A stretch of DNA of 44,415 bases from DAORHV01 sp964458645. GTDB lineage: Bacteria > Patescibacteriota > Gracilibacteria > Peribacterales > Peribacteraceae. The first letter of the stretch is position 1, and every line of letters begins with the position of its first letter. The position numbers and the translations under genes were made by a program. Shown piece by piece: positions 8,656 through 16,731 of the stretch. The notes beneath the pieces were generated by a model, which worked only from the letters and a program-made list of their open reading frames with translations, was not told the DNA's origin and did no database searches. Where the stretch lies: contig CAYWJU010000014.1 in NCBI GenBank assembly GCA_964458645.1, positions 1 to 44,415 on the forward strand. Direction: 5' to 3'.

Positions 8656-10020
8656 ATGAAGATTCCCCCGCGTATTTACATTCCGGCAGCCCTGGCTCTG
8701 GCGGTTGTTGGCGGCGTAGGCGCGCTACTGATTTGGCAGATTCGCGCTTCGGTGAACGTGATTGAATTGGCCTTTCAAAGCATTCAAGGAACAAAGGAAT
8801 CCATCTTCAACCCCGGAGCATCCACGCAGGACTTGAATCCGCAGAACCAGTCCGAAGCACTCATTCGTTTGCGCCAAGGCGAGATTTTCGAGCGTCGTGG
8901 AGAGTGGAGCCAAGCCGAAGAACAGTACAAGAACAGCGTGACATCCGGCGGCGGTGCGCCTGCGTTACGGAAACTCGTGCGCATTCAGCTCCAGCGTCGC
9001 GAATACGACGCAGCCGGCGACAGTATCGACAGTTTGCGTAAAGAAACGCGCGATACCGATGAAATCATGTTGTTGTCCGGTCTGTTGCAATTACGCACCG
9101 GAAAAATCGACGCGGCCAAGCAGACGTTTTCGGCAAAACCAGAAACATCGCAAGGTCAGTACGGTTTGGCGCTGGCTGCCATTGCGACCGGCGAGTATGC
9201 GGCTGCACAAGATCAGCTGAGACTTGCGACACAGAACTCCGATGCGACCATTCGTACCTACGCCGCCACGTTACTTGGCGCATTCAATGAGTTCGCACTA
9301 TTTGCCGAAGGCCAGGATTCGCACCTTTCCACCCTGCTAGGGCGAGCATTGGCACAAGTCGGAGAATGCGAGAGCGCACTCACCTTAGTCAACGGCGTCA
9401 CCGCCAAACAGGATCGCTACCGCGACGCGTGGATCGTGAAAGGTTACTGTGAATTCACCACCGAACGCCTGCAGGACGCACTCGCCTCGCTCGAACGCGC
9501 GTATTCTATTGATCCGGAGAAACCTGAAACACAGTACTTTTTGGCACGCACTCACGCAGCACTCGGCGACCCGCAGAATGCAGTCACGTTCCTCCAGTAC
9601 GCCATTCTGAATGGCTTCAGTCCGGCCAAGGACGCACGTGAGCTGTTGGCGCAATACGCATTGGAACTCGGTGATACGGACTTGGCGTTGGAACAGTATC
9701 GCGCCATTGCTCAAGACCCCGGCAGCGACTTTGCCGCACAGGAGAAGTATGTGAATTTGGCACTGCAGCTTCCGAATCGGGCGCAGGAAGCGTACCAAGC
9801 CGCAAAAGACGCTCAGGCCAAATGGCCGGATGATCCAGGTCCACTCACATTGCTCGGCAAAGCGGCGGCGGCATTAGGCGCACGCGACGAAGCAGAGAAA
9901 TTTTTCCGGGAAGCGCTTCGCATCGACCCCAAGTTCGCCAAAGCCACCGAGGAACTCAACACTCTGCTATCCGGAAAATCTTCCAGCGCTCCGACCGGAG
10001 TATCAAGTTCGGCGCAATAG
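8656..10020 (+). CDS. Membrane-anchored tetratricopeptide-repeat protein
   Basis: 454 aa. The start at 8656 follows an extended -10 (TGT-TACCCT) by 8 nt. An N-terminal hydrophobic helix (about 6-30) anchors the protein, with the rest outside or on the membrane surface. At least eight TPR-like helical pairs follow, for example AWIVKGYCEFTTERLQDAL and GKAAAALGARDEAEKFFREA. The tail is Ser-rich. TPR arrays assemble protein complexes, so a scaffold role in the envelope is plausible, but the partner is not shown by context. A symmetric terminator follows. Confidence 0.8.
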   Translation: MKIPPRIYIPAALALAVVGGVGALLIWQIRASVNVIELAFQSIQGTKESIFNPGASTQDLNPQNQSEALIRLRQGEIFERRGEWSQAEEQYKNSVTSGGGAPALRKLVRIQLQRREYDAAGDSIDSLRKETRDTDEIMLLSGLLQLRTGKIDAAKQTFSAKPETSQGQYGLALAAIATGEYAAAQDQLRLATQNSDATIRTYAATLLGAFNEFALFAEGQDSHLSTLLGRALAQVGECESALTLVNGVTAKQDRYRDAWIVKGYCEFTTERLQDALASLERAYSIDPEKPETQYFLARTHAALGDPQNAVTFLQYAILNGFSPAKDARELLAQYALELGDTDLALEQYRAIAQDPGSDFAAQEKYVNLALQLPNRAQEAYQAAKDAQAKWPDDPGPLTLLGKAAAALGARDEAEKFFREALRIDPKFAKATEELNTLLSGKSSSAPTGVSSSAQ

Positions 10021-10111
10021 AACGGAAGCAACTCTCAAGTAAAACATCCAGTGCGACTGCAAAGAGAGCAACAACTCTTTGCCATCTTTGATTTCTTTTC
10101 ATCTTACAAAC

Positions 10112-10137
10112 AAAAAAGACCGTTGCCGGCCTTTTTT
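10112..10137. terminator. Bidirectional intrinsic terminator
   Basis: AAAAAAG-a-CCG pairs with CGG-c-CTTTTTT around a short loop. The A-run and T-run make it functional on both strands. It ends the TPR gene and could also end a minus-strand transcript from 10613. Confidence 0.7.
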
Positions 10138-10613
10138 GTGTTTGTGTTCGCCTCCTGAGCTATCAACGAAGTTCTATGGAAGGAACAATCGCTGAGCCTA
10201 ATAACGGAGGGTACACGTGGGGGAGGAGCCCCGGATTCTCTGCCTTGTTAAGGTCTCTTGTTTCTCCTCGTGACCATACGAAGTCCCCGTACCGGTTCGC
10301 CACGCGATGCCAAAGGCTTCGGGGGAACACTGGGGAGAAAGGGGGTGCACCCCAGCAAGCTCACTCACAGAGCCAGGGCGACATTACAGAGCAGAGAGGA
10401 TGACTGGCACGACGCGCATGCCGGTTATCCTCTCTACGAATCTTTTGAATGGAGATGCTGTCATCTTCCATTCCCTCTCTTCTTGCGGTCGGTGCTGTGA
10501 AGGGTCGAGTCGTATTGGTGTTGGGCTCCGGTGCCACGGCGGTCGCGACCGCCTGTGGCGGAGCCTAACGCTCTTGTGTGTGGGTGTTCTCGACTTCTCT
10601 GTTTTGGAGAAAT
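10112..10613 (-). ncRNA. Candidate structured non-coding RNA (family not recognised)
   Basis: About 500 nt without a convincing gene but dense in strong hairpins. A nested structure at 10504-10594 has GTCGAG/CTCGAC enclosing GGCTCCG/CGGAGCC, GCCAC/GTGGC and a 16-nt GC palindrome. Stem-loops lie at 10447-10473 and 10393-10435 (9-bp stem extended by further pairs), and a GGGGTGCACCCC palindrome near 10344-10355. The minus strand has a promoter just upstream (10620-10647) and a terminator at its end, so I place the RNA on the minus strand, though hairpins look alike on both strands. I compared it with what I remember of tmRNA, RNase P RNA, SRP RNA and 6S RNA and saw no defining motif. Confidence 0.4.
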
Positions 10614-10619
10614 CATGTC

Positions 10620-10647
10620 ATTGTACTCACCGTAAGCATTTACGCAA
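10620..10647 (-). promoter_or_regulatory. Candidate promoter of the structured RNA
   Basis: On the minus strand TTGCGT (10642-10647), 16-bp spacer, TACAAT (10620-10625). It points into the hairpin-rich region and no minus-strand gene follows before the terminator at 10112. Confidence 0.45.
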
Positions 10648-10715
10648 GAAAGTATCATGGCATTTTATGAAGAATATGATGAAGTACGAGATGTGCCGGA
10701 AACGCCGACACAGGC

Positions 10716-10721
10716 TATGAT
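10716..10721 (+). promoter_or_regulatory. -10 of the anchored hypothetical gene
   Basis: TATGAT, 9 nt before the ATG at 10731, consistent with the leaderless pattern in this genome. Confidence 0.35.
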
Positions 10722-10730
10722 CAGTGCGTC

Positions 10731-12092
10731 ATGGAATCTGTCCGCAAAAGGATCACGCAAAGCATTGCCGTTGGAGGCGTGGCACTTGTTATGTGCGTCG
10801 TGACAGTGCTCTTTGTACAACGCACAGCAATCGTGCCCCAGCCGTCACTTGCCGACCGACTGCCTGGCAGCGGCACCATGCTGTTCTTTCGCGGTTCTTC
10901 CCAGGAGGAGTTGGCAACGGTGAATCGATTGCTTGGCCTGGAAAAAAAACTTACGACTCCCCTACCGCTGCTCGGCAGTGGTTCGTATGAACTTGCAGTG
11001 GTAAGCAACGGAGGGGCGTGGCAGTGGGTTCTGCAACGCACAACATCTCAGGATACCGAACTCAGCGGACCTGCCGTAGGAGCGTTGATTGCGGACAGCG
11101 CCGATCATTCGGGTGCACTAAACAGAACGACCTCTTTTCGTCGTATGACCAAGCAGGCAGCACCAGCGATCTGGATGCGCAGCGACGCACTGACGCTTGG
11201 CGATACGCATGCAGACGCCTTCCTTGGTGCAATGCTCGCGCCATATTCCCACGTACAAATAGGATGGGGCAGCAACCGCACTCTCGTACTCCTTCGTCGT
11301 GAGCGGCAATCGCTAGCCTCGCGCCCGGCGGGGCCGATTGGATTGGCTCCAGGCAGCACATTGGACATTCTCGATCCCGCGTTGGCGCAACGCATACAAA
11401 CGACATTGGAAACGCTTCGTGCTGAATCGCCGCTCCTGCAAGAGGGACTAGCTGGCATCTTCAACTACGCGTGGCGACATGAGTGGAACGGCTCACCGGA
11501 GAGCTTTCCAGAATTCTTGAGTCACCTTGCCGGTATTCGCGTACAACGTGGAAGCGGTGACACATTGTCCTATGCATTCGCACTGCAGGGCATGGACGCG
11601 ACGCGCACTGCCGAACTACTGGAAAGCTTTGCCGCCGGCTTGCCGCAGACCCAAGTACGGAACCTAGAACTAAAGAAGAACGACCGAACCGACATCCTGG
11701 TGGATGAAAACGCCGTGCAACGCGGCGAAGAAACCGTCCTCGGATGGAAACTGCGCTGGGTCGCCGCCAATGACGGCAATGAAGCATTGGGGAGCGCCGA
11801 ACGCGGAACGCGCACGCTGCTCAGCACCAATCTCACCCTGCTTCGTTCCATGATCGCCGAAACCGCCCCCGTCACACAAACTACGGCGTCTGCCGCCCCG
11901 ACGGGAGCACTACAGGCTGGCGGTCGCCTGGATACAACGCTGCTGGAGGAAGTCCTCTCTTCCACATTGCCGATATTCGCAAAAGAGCGAAATTCCCTGT
12001 TCTGGCAGCTGCTGGACGCAGCCGGTGACGTGCGCTGGACCAGCTCAGCCCTGCTCGATGCAGACATCCTGACAATAGAAGAGGGACAATAA
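10731..12092 (+). CDS. Membrane-anchored exported protein, DUF3352-like in layout
   Basis: 453 aa. A short basic N-terminus and one transmembrane helix (about 11-31) precede a large extracytoplasmic region. The layout and several phrases (LPGSGTMLFFRG near the start, a two-lobed alpha/beta body, LLSTNLTLLRSMI late) recall DUF3352-type proteins, but this is weak and from memory. The start at 10731 is supported by TATGAT 9 nt upstream. A 48-codon ORF in another frame (10657-10803) overlaps the start and is probably spurious. It is followed by an orphan AAAGGAGGAG and then secF, 64 bp downstream. Confidence 0.65.
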   Translation: MESVRKRITQSIAVGGVALVMCVVTVLFVQRTAIVPQPSLADRLPGSGTMLFFRGSSQEELATVNRLLGLEKKLTTPLPLLGSGSYELAVVSNGGAWQWVLQRTTSQDTELSGPAVGALIADSADHSGALNRTTSFRRMTKQAAPAIWMRSDALTLGDTHADAFLGAMLAPYSHVQIGWGSNRTLVLLRRERQSLASRPAGPIGLAPGSTLDILDPALAQRIQTTLETLRAESPLLQEGLAGIFNYAWRHEWNGSPESFPEFLSHLAGIRVQRGSGDTLSYAFALQGMDATRTAELLESFAAGLPQTQVRNLELKKNDRTDILVDENAVQRGEETVLGWKLRWVAANDGNEALGSAERGTRTLLSTNLTLLRSMIAETAPVTQTTASAAPTGALQAGGRLDTTLLEEVLSSTLPIFAKERNSLFWQLLDAAGDVRWTSSALLDADILTIEEGQ

Positions 12093-12156
12093 AGGAGGAG
12101 TGCAATCCTGATCTCGACTGGCGCAAGGTCATCTTTGGCATTAACCTACGTCCGCT

Positions 12157-13065
12157 ATGAACTTCGACTTCCTGAAACCGGCCAAATACTTCTTCGTTCT
12201 CTCCACGGTACTGACCGTTGCGTCCATCGTGCTGTTATTCGTGCCTGGGCCGCGCATGAGCATCGAGTTCACCGGCGGCACGCGCATGGAAATCGCCACT
12301 GCCACCGGCGTCACCACGGAAAAGGTGGCAGGTGCCATGCAGGAATTCAAAACCGCTGAACCTATCACTCCGACCATCAACAAACTTGGCAACGGAAACT
12401 TCTTAATCCGTCTGCGCGGCCTCGACACCGAGACGCACAACCAGCTGATCGCCCATTTGCAGTCCAAGCTCGGCACGGTCAACGAAGTGCAGTACACAAC
12501 CATCGGACCCACGGTCGGCGAAACGCTCAAGCAGCGCGCCGGCTTCGCGTTAATCGCCGCATCGCTCGGCATCATCCTGTATTTGGCAATCGCGTTCCGC
12601 AAAATCCCGCGCCGCTACAGCCCGTGGAAGTTCGGCGTCGTCGCCGTGCTCACACTCTTGCACGACGTCATGATCACGGTGGGTATCTTCGTCATCATCA
12701 GCCGCTACACCGCTTTTGAAATCGACACACTGTTCGTTACCGCCCTGCTCACGATTCTCGGCTACTCGGTGAACGACACGATCATCGTCATGGACCGCAT
12801 CCGCGACAATATCTTCGCCCAGGAGCGCAAGGAGGATTTCAGCTCGCTTGCCAACCGCTCCGTGAACCAAACCTGGGTCCGCTCCTGCTACACCAGCGGC
12901 GGCGTGCTCATTATGTTGTTTGCACTGTTCTTCCTGGGCAGCGAGAGCATCAAGTGGTTCGTGCTCACGCTCATTGTAGGCATCTTGCTCGGCACGTACT
13001 CCAGTATCTTCGTTGCCACTCCCTTGTTGGTGTACTGGAACGAACGCAGCAAGAAACACTCGTAA
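12157..13065 (+). CDS. secF: Protein translocase subunit SecF
   Basis: 302 aa, the normal length for SecF. One N-terminal transmembrane helix is followed by a periplasmic domain with MSIEFTGGTRMEI, then the conserved core of five helices. The family motifs are clear: LTLLHDVMITVGIF (about 166-179) and the LTILGYSVNDTIIVMDRIRDN segment (about 200-220). SecF works with SecD and the SecYEG channel to drive protein export using the proton gradient. No secD is adjacent, which is unusual since the two normally sit together. tig follows 18 bp later, so export and folding genes may be co-transcribed. Confidence 0.93.
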   Translation: MNFDFLKPAKYFFVLSTVLTVASIVLLFVPGPRMSIEFTGGTRMEIATATGVTTEKVAGAMQEFKTAEPITPTINKLGNGNFLIRLRGLDTETHNQLIAHLQSKLGTVNEVQYTTIGPTVGETLKQRAGFALIAASLGIILYLAIAFRKIPRRYSPWKFGVVAVLTLLHDVMITVGIFVIISRYTAFEIDTLFVTALLTILGYSVNDTIIVMDRIRDNIFAQERKEDFSSLANRSVNQTWVRSCYTSGGVLIMLFALFFLGSESIKWFVLTLIVGILLGTYSSIFVATPLLVYWNERSKKHS

Positions 13066-13083
13066 CGTTTTCCCCTCTCCGAC

Positions 13084-14364
13084 ATGCCCTCGAAAATCGA
13101 GCGCCTGCCTCAGGCACGTGTGCGTTGCACCCTTACCATTACCGATGACCAGCGCCAATTGGCTGAAGAGCGCGCACTCAAGCGCCTGGGTCAGGGCATT
13201 AAGCTGGACGGCTTCCGCGAAGGACGCGCCCCGCTCAACGTGGTGAAAGAGAAGGTGAAGCCCGAAATGTTGCTGGAGGAAACCGTGCGCATGATGGCGC
13301 CGGACCTCATTACCGAGACGATGAAAGAGCATGATCTGAAGCCCATCATCTCGCCCAAATTGACCGTCACATCGCAGAACCCGCTGGCAGTGGAGCTGAT
13401 CTATGTGGAGCGCCCGGTGGTAAAGCTGAATAAGCCCGACGGAATCAAGGTGGCCAAGAAGCCCGATCAGAAAATCGAAAAGAAAGAAGTGGATGATTTC
13501 ATCAACAAAGTGTTGTCGCAAGACCGCACCGAAACGCCGGTCGATCGCGCCGCCGAAAAAGGCGACCTGGTGCGCATGCATCTACAAGCAACCAATGCGG
13601 ACGGCTCACCCATGGAGGAGCTCAACAATTTGCCGTACAGCAGCACCGTCGGCGCCGAGGATCTCATTCCAGGCCTGGACGCCGTGTTGCTTGGAGCCAA
13701 GACCGGCGAGACCAAGAGCATTTCACCGAAGTTTCCCAAAGATCACGCTATTCCCACGCTGCGCGACAAGACAATCAAGATCGATGTGAAAATCACTGGC
13801 GTTGCCGCAGTGAAACTCCCCGAGCTCACGCAGGAGTTCATTAAGTCACGCATGGGCATGGATAAGTCGCCAGCCGAATTCCGCGAGGGAATCGAAAAGG
13901 CGCTGACTGAACAGCAGAACTTCAAGGTCGCCAAGGAGCGCGAGGAGGAATTCTTCGAACTCATCCGCAAGGCCACCAAAATCGAACTGGCGCCGGAATT
14001 GTTGGATAACGAAGTCCAAAATATGTTGGCTGACCTGCAGCAGAACTTGTCGCGCGACAACATCACGCTCGACGACTGGCTGAAGCAGAGCGGCAAGGAT
14101 CCGAAACAGGTGTTGGACGAAATGCGCGAAATCGCCGAGAGCCGCATTACGCTGCGCTTCGGCCTGCAGGAATACATCAAGCACAAGGAGGTGAAGGTCG
14201 ATGCCGAGGAGTTGAAGAAAGGAATCGAGCAGGCCAAGGCGATCGCCGAGCGCGACGGCCGCACCGTCACCGATGCCGACATGCAGCCCGACGGCGACGT
14301 CTACGCCCAGGCCGAGTGGGAAATTCAGGTCCGCAAAGTCATGGCCGAGGCGATGGGAGCGTAG
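13084..14364 (+). CDS. tig: Trigger factor, ribosome-associated chaperone
   Basis: 426 aa, typical length. The N-terminal ribosome-binding domain carries the signature loop as GFREGRAP (about 47-54; GFRKGKVP in E. coli). The FKBP-like prolyl isomerase region follows (about 155-240, with EKGDLVRMHLQ and the PG of LIPGLDAVLLG). The C-terminal helical chaperone arms make up the rest. It meets nascent chains at the ribosome exit. The start is preceded by a pyrimidine-rich stretch rather than a Shine-Dalgarno site. It is convergent with the RSH gene, with a CCGANGA-type terminator between them. Confidence 0.93.
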   Translation: MPSKIERLPQARVRCTLTITDDQRQLAEERALKRLGQGIKLDGFREGRAPLNVVKEKVKPEMLLEETVRMMAPDLITETMKEHDLKPIISPKLTVTSQNPLAVELIYVERPVVKLNKPDGIKVAKKPDQKIEKKEVDDFINKVLSQDRTETPVDRAAEKGDLVRMHLQATNADGSPMEELNNLPYSSTVGAEDLIPGLDAVLLGAKTGETKSISPKFPKDHAIPTLRDKTIKIDVKITGVAAVKLPELTQEFIKSRMGMDKSPAEFREGIEKALTEQQNFKVAKEREEEFFELIRKATKIELAPELLDNEVQNMLADLQQNLSRDNITLDDWLKQSGKDPKQVLDEMREIAESRITLRFGLQEYIKHKEVKVDAEELKKGIEQAKAIAERDGRTVTDADMQPDGDVYAQAEWEIQVRKVMAEAMGA

Positions 14365-14465
14365 TGCGGAAGCCGACGAAACCGAGGTAACCGAAGAGTC
14401 CGAGGAAATGCGGGCTCTTTTTGTTCGTCGGAATCTTCGGATGCGTCGGATTCCTCGGAATCATC
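14365..14465. terminator. Convergent terminator built of CCGANGA repeats (copy 2)
   Basis: Left arm of CCGAcGA, CCGAgGT, CCGAaGA and CCGAgGA units, right arm the complementary TCGTCGG, TCTTCGG, CGTCGG and TCCTCGG. The core hairpin AGAG-t-CCG/CGG-g-CTCT is followed by TTTTTG, giving a terminator for tig. The outer arms could serve the minus-strand gene. Confidence 0.6.
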
Positions 14466-16385
14466 TTATTTTCCCCAGCTCACCGAAATCTTGCGGTCGG
14501 GGTTGGCCGTCTTCACCATACGACAGTCGTCTTTGTGCACCGAGATGTCGCCCGCGCGGGTAATGAACCCCACAATGTGCTTAGGACGCGGATTGGCCGT
14601 ATTCGGGCTGCAGCACTTGGCAAAACGATACGGCATGTCGATGGACCTGTCGCCGATGGCGATCAGCTGCTTGATTTCCGCCTTCACCTTGGAGGAAGGG
14701 GCGTTTTTTTTCTTGGCCGGAGGAGCCTGCAGGCTCAAGTGATTCAAAAGGCTCGACGTACGCACGGAGCCCATGCCGATTTTCACCAGCAAATCCTCGC
14801 GTTCACGCATGGATTGCGCATGGCCGTCGAACGTCTTCAGTATGGTCAATTCACCATCCAGGCCCGGTAAACGCCGCGTCTTCAGCTCATCGTTAAGTGC
14901 GTCGCGCCCACGCGAAATGAACTGCGCGCGATTGTGCGAAAAGAAGTATGCCTTCAGCTTGGACCGCGCCGACGGCGTGGCCAACTCTTCCATCCAGTGC
15001 AGCGCCGGGCGCGGGTGCTTATGCGTAAGAATCTCGACCACGTCGCCGTTCTCCAATTTATGCGAGATCGGCACGATGCCGCCGTTCACGCGTGCGGACT
15101 TAAACTTCAAACCCAAGTCCGTATGGAGCGCGAAGGCAAAGTCGAGCGGAGTGCCGCCATCGGGCAATTCGATAATGTCCCCATGCGGCGTCAGGACGTA
15201 GATGTGGTCGACCAATCGCAAATCCGCATTGTCGCCGCTCTCGCGGTTTACAGATTGCTGGCGCAACAGGACATCGTTGAGCTGCATGCGTCCAATCGAA
15301 CGCTGAATGGTCCGCTCCTCTTTGTACATCCAGTGCGCGGCAATACCGTATTCGGCTTCACGATGCATGTCTGCGGTACGAATCTGCACCTCGATCATCA
15401 GATTGTTCGGCGCACCCGGCAAACCGATAAGCGACGTATGCAAACTCTGGTAGCCGTTGGGCTTAGGAAACGAGATGTAATCCTTGAACCGATGCGAAAT
15501 GGGCGTGGCCAGACGGTGCAGGAACCCAAGGACCTGGTAGCAATCCGGAAGTGTAGGCACCACCACGCGCACCGCGATGAGATCTGTGACTTTCTCAATG
15601 TCCGTAATGCTTTTCCGCTGCATCTTCTGAAACAAGCTGTACGAATGCTTCTCGCGCGCCATAACCTCGCACTTCACGCCTTCGTGCGCCAAAAATGCGC
15701 GTAGATGCGCCAACGAAGCCTTTAAGAAGTTCCCATGCGCCTTGTGCAACAGCTCCAGTTGGCGCCCGATCGCCTGTGCATCGGTGGGGTAAGCCACGGG
15801 AAAGGCACGCTCTTCCAGGCGGTACTTGAGTGCGTAAATACCAAGACGAGCCGCCACAGGCGCAAACAATTGCAACGACTGACGGCAATGGATCATGCGC
15901 ACCTGCGACTGCAGTTCGTCCAAACTTTCAATGAGATAGCACTGAATGCACAGCTTTAAGATGAGCACGCGCGTGTCATCTGCAACCGACACCAGCATGA
16001 TTTTCAGGTCATCCACCGAGCGCCGCCAATCGGTGGTGCTCATGTGCGACAAGAGATGAATACGACTGACGATGTCGCGCACGTTGCGACCAAACTCTTC
16101 TTCCAGCGTCTGTACGGCGTAGTCGCATTTCAGCACATGCTGCAGCAAGCAGGCGATCAACGCATCTTCGTCCGGGCAGAATTCCACGAAGATCCGCAGT
16201 ACTCCACAGGCATGCGACAACAGCGTGACGCGCTCCATTTGATCGAACGGCCGATGATCATAGACCTGACTGGCCACCCGGAACGCTTTTTGAAGCCTTT
16301 CTCCTGCCAGCACCGGATGCCGCTTTTGCAAGTCTGCAAGGGCGTGTACGCCGGTGTGCGACAATGTGGCACGAGCGATTTCCAT
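14466..16385 (-). CDS. RelA/SpoT-family (p)ppGpp enzyme with degenerate hydrolase site and no ACT domain
   Basis: 639 aa from the ATG at 16385, which has an extended -10 (TGG-TACACT) 10 nt upstream. The HD domain is present in outline, but the catalytic HDxxED segment reads QHVLKCD (about residue 96), so hydrolysis is probably lost. The synthetase domain looks intact: REKHSYSLFQKM, an RFKD motif, PKPNGYQSLHT and EVQIRT..MH..AEYGIAAHW. A TGS domain follows (HIYVLTPHGDIIELPDGGTP), then a Cys-containing zinc-finger-like segment (KCCSPNTANP) near the end. The protein stops there, without the C-terminal ACT/RRM domain of long RSH proteins. It would make (p)ppGpp during starvation. What degrades the alarmone is not in this window. 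Confidence 0.9.
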   Translation of the reverse strand: MEIARATLSHTGVHALADLQKRHPVLAGERLQKAFRVASQVYDHRPFDQMERVTLLSHACGVLRIFVEFCPDEDALIACLLQHVLKCDYAVQTLEEEFGRNVRDIVSRIHLLSHMSTTDWRRSVDDLKIMLVSVADDTRVLILKLCIQCYLIESLDELQSQVRMIHCRQSLQLFAPVAARLGIYALKYRLEERAFPVAYPTDAQAIGRQLELLHKAHGNFLKASLAHLRAFLAHEGVKCEVMAREKHSYSLFQKMQRKSITDIEKVTDLIAVRVVVPTLPDCYQVLGFLHRLATPISHRFKDYISFPKPNGYQSLHTSLIGLPGAPNNLMIEVQIRTADMHREAEYGIAAHWMYKEERTIQRSIGRMQLNDVLLRQQSVNRESGDNADLRLVDHIYVLTPHGDIIELPDGGTPLDFAFALHTDLGLKFKSARVNGGIVPISHKLENGDVVEILTHKHPRPALHWMEELATPSARSKLKAYFFSHNRAQFISRGRDALNDELKTRRLPGLDGELTILKTFDGHAQSMREREDLLVKIGMGSVRTSSLLNHLSLQAPPAKKKNAPSSKVKAEIKQLIAIGDRSIDMPYRFAKCCSPNTANPRPKHIVGFITRAGDISVHKDDCRMVKTANPDRKISVSWGK

Positions 16386-16395
16386 AGTTCCGCTG

Positions 16396-16404
16396 AGTGT
16401 ACCA
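16396..16404 (-). promoter_or_regulatory. Extended -10 of RSH gene
   Basis: TGG-TACACT on the minus strand (hexamer 16396-16401), 10 nt before the ATG at 16385. Confidence 0.4.
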
Positions 16405-16487
16405 CGTTCGGCAGCCTGCCCAAGAAAAAGCGGCTTGAAAGTCCTAAGCTGCCGTATGGCTCCATTCGACGAAAAAGCAAGATGGTG

Positions 16488-16516
16488 TTGACATGTCACC
16501 CCACACCAAGTACTCT
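16488..16516 (+). promoter_or_regulatory. Promoter of rplJ-rplL
   Basis: Perfect TTGACA (16488-16493), 17-bp spacer, TACTCT (16511-16516). Start expected near 16523, giving a leader of about 209 nt before rplJ. Confidence 0.8.
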
Positions 16517-16522
16517 GTGCGC

Positions 16523-16731
16523 AAGTCCGAAGACCGGAGGTACTAGGCCCCAGGCCGAACGTAAATCCTCCCGAGGAGTACAGCAGCGCTCACCCGGCCC
16601 CGGCTTGGTGAATCGTGCCGTGTTCCTCGCTGGTCTCCCGGACGGTTAGTCGGGAACCAGCTTTTTTTTGCCCTCCCGTCTCCAGTCCGACGGGCGTTTC
16701 TTCGTGCGCCCGCTCCCCTTACCTCTCCTCT
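16523..16731 (+). promoter_or_regulatory. L10-type leader of rplJ-rplL
   Basis: The leader contains GAAGACCGGAGGTACTAGG and, after a stem, TAAATCCTCCCGAGGAG. These match the bipartite internal loop I recall for L10 leaders, where L10(L12)4 binds its own mRNA. An intrinsic terminator at 16629-16669 lies downstream of this site and upstream of rplJ, the layout used for attenuation in Firmicutes. The last 60 nt before the ATG are C/T-rich, with no Shine-Dalgarno site. Confidence 0.65.
16629..16669 (+). terminator. Attenuator terminator in the rplJ leader
   Basis: GCTGGT pairs with ACCAGC and CCCG with CGGG around a 10-base loop (16629-16661), followed by eight T residues (16662-16669). It stands before the genes it would control, so it must be conditional. 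Confidence 0.75.

Noticed and set aside
10112..10613. Structured region as tmRNA, RNase P RNA, SRP RNA or 6S RNA
   Set aside because: None of the invariant motifs I looked for (tRNA-like ends and TTCGAC, GAGGAAAGTCC, the GGAAGGAAGCAGC-type SRP loop) could be found on either strand.
10657..10803. 48-codon ORF overlapping the start of the anchored protein gene
   Set aside because: It contains the -10 and start of the longer gene, has no initiation signal of its own, and loses protein-like character after about 25 codons.
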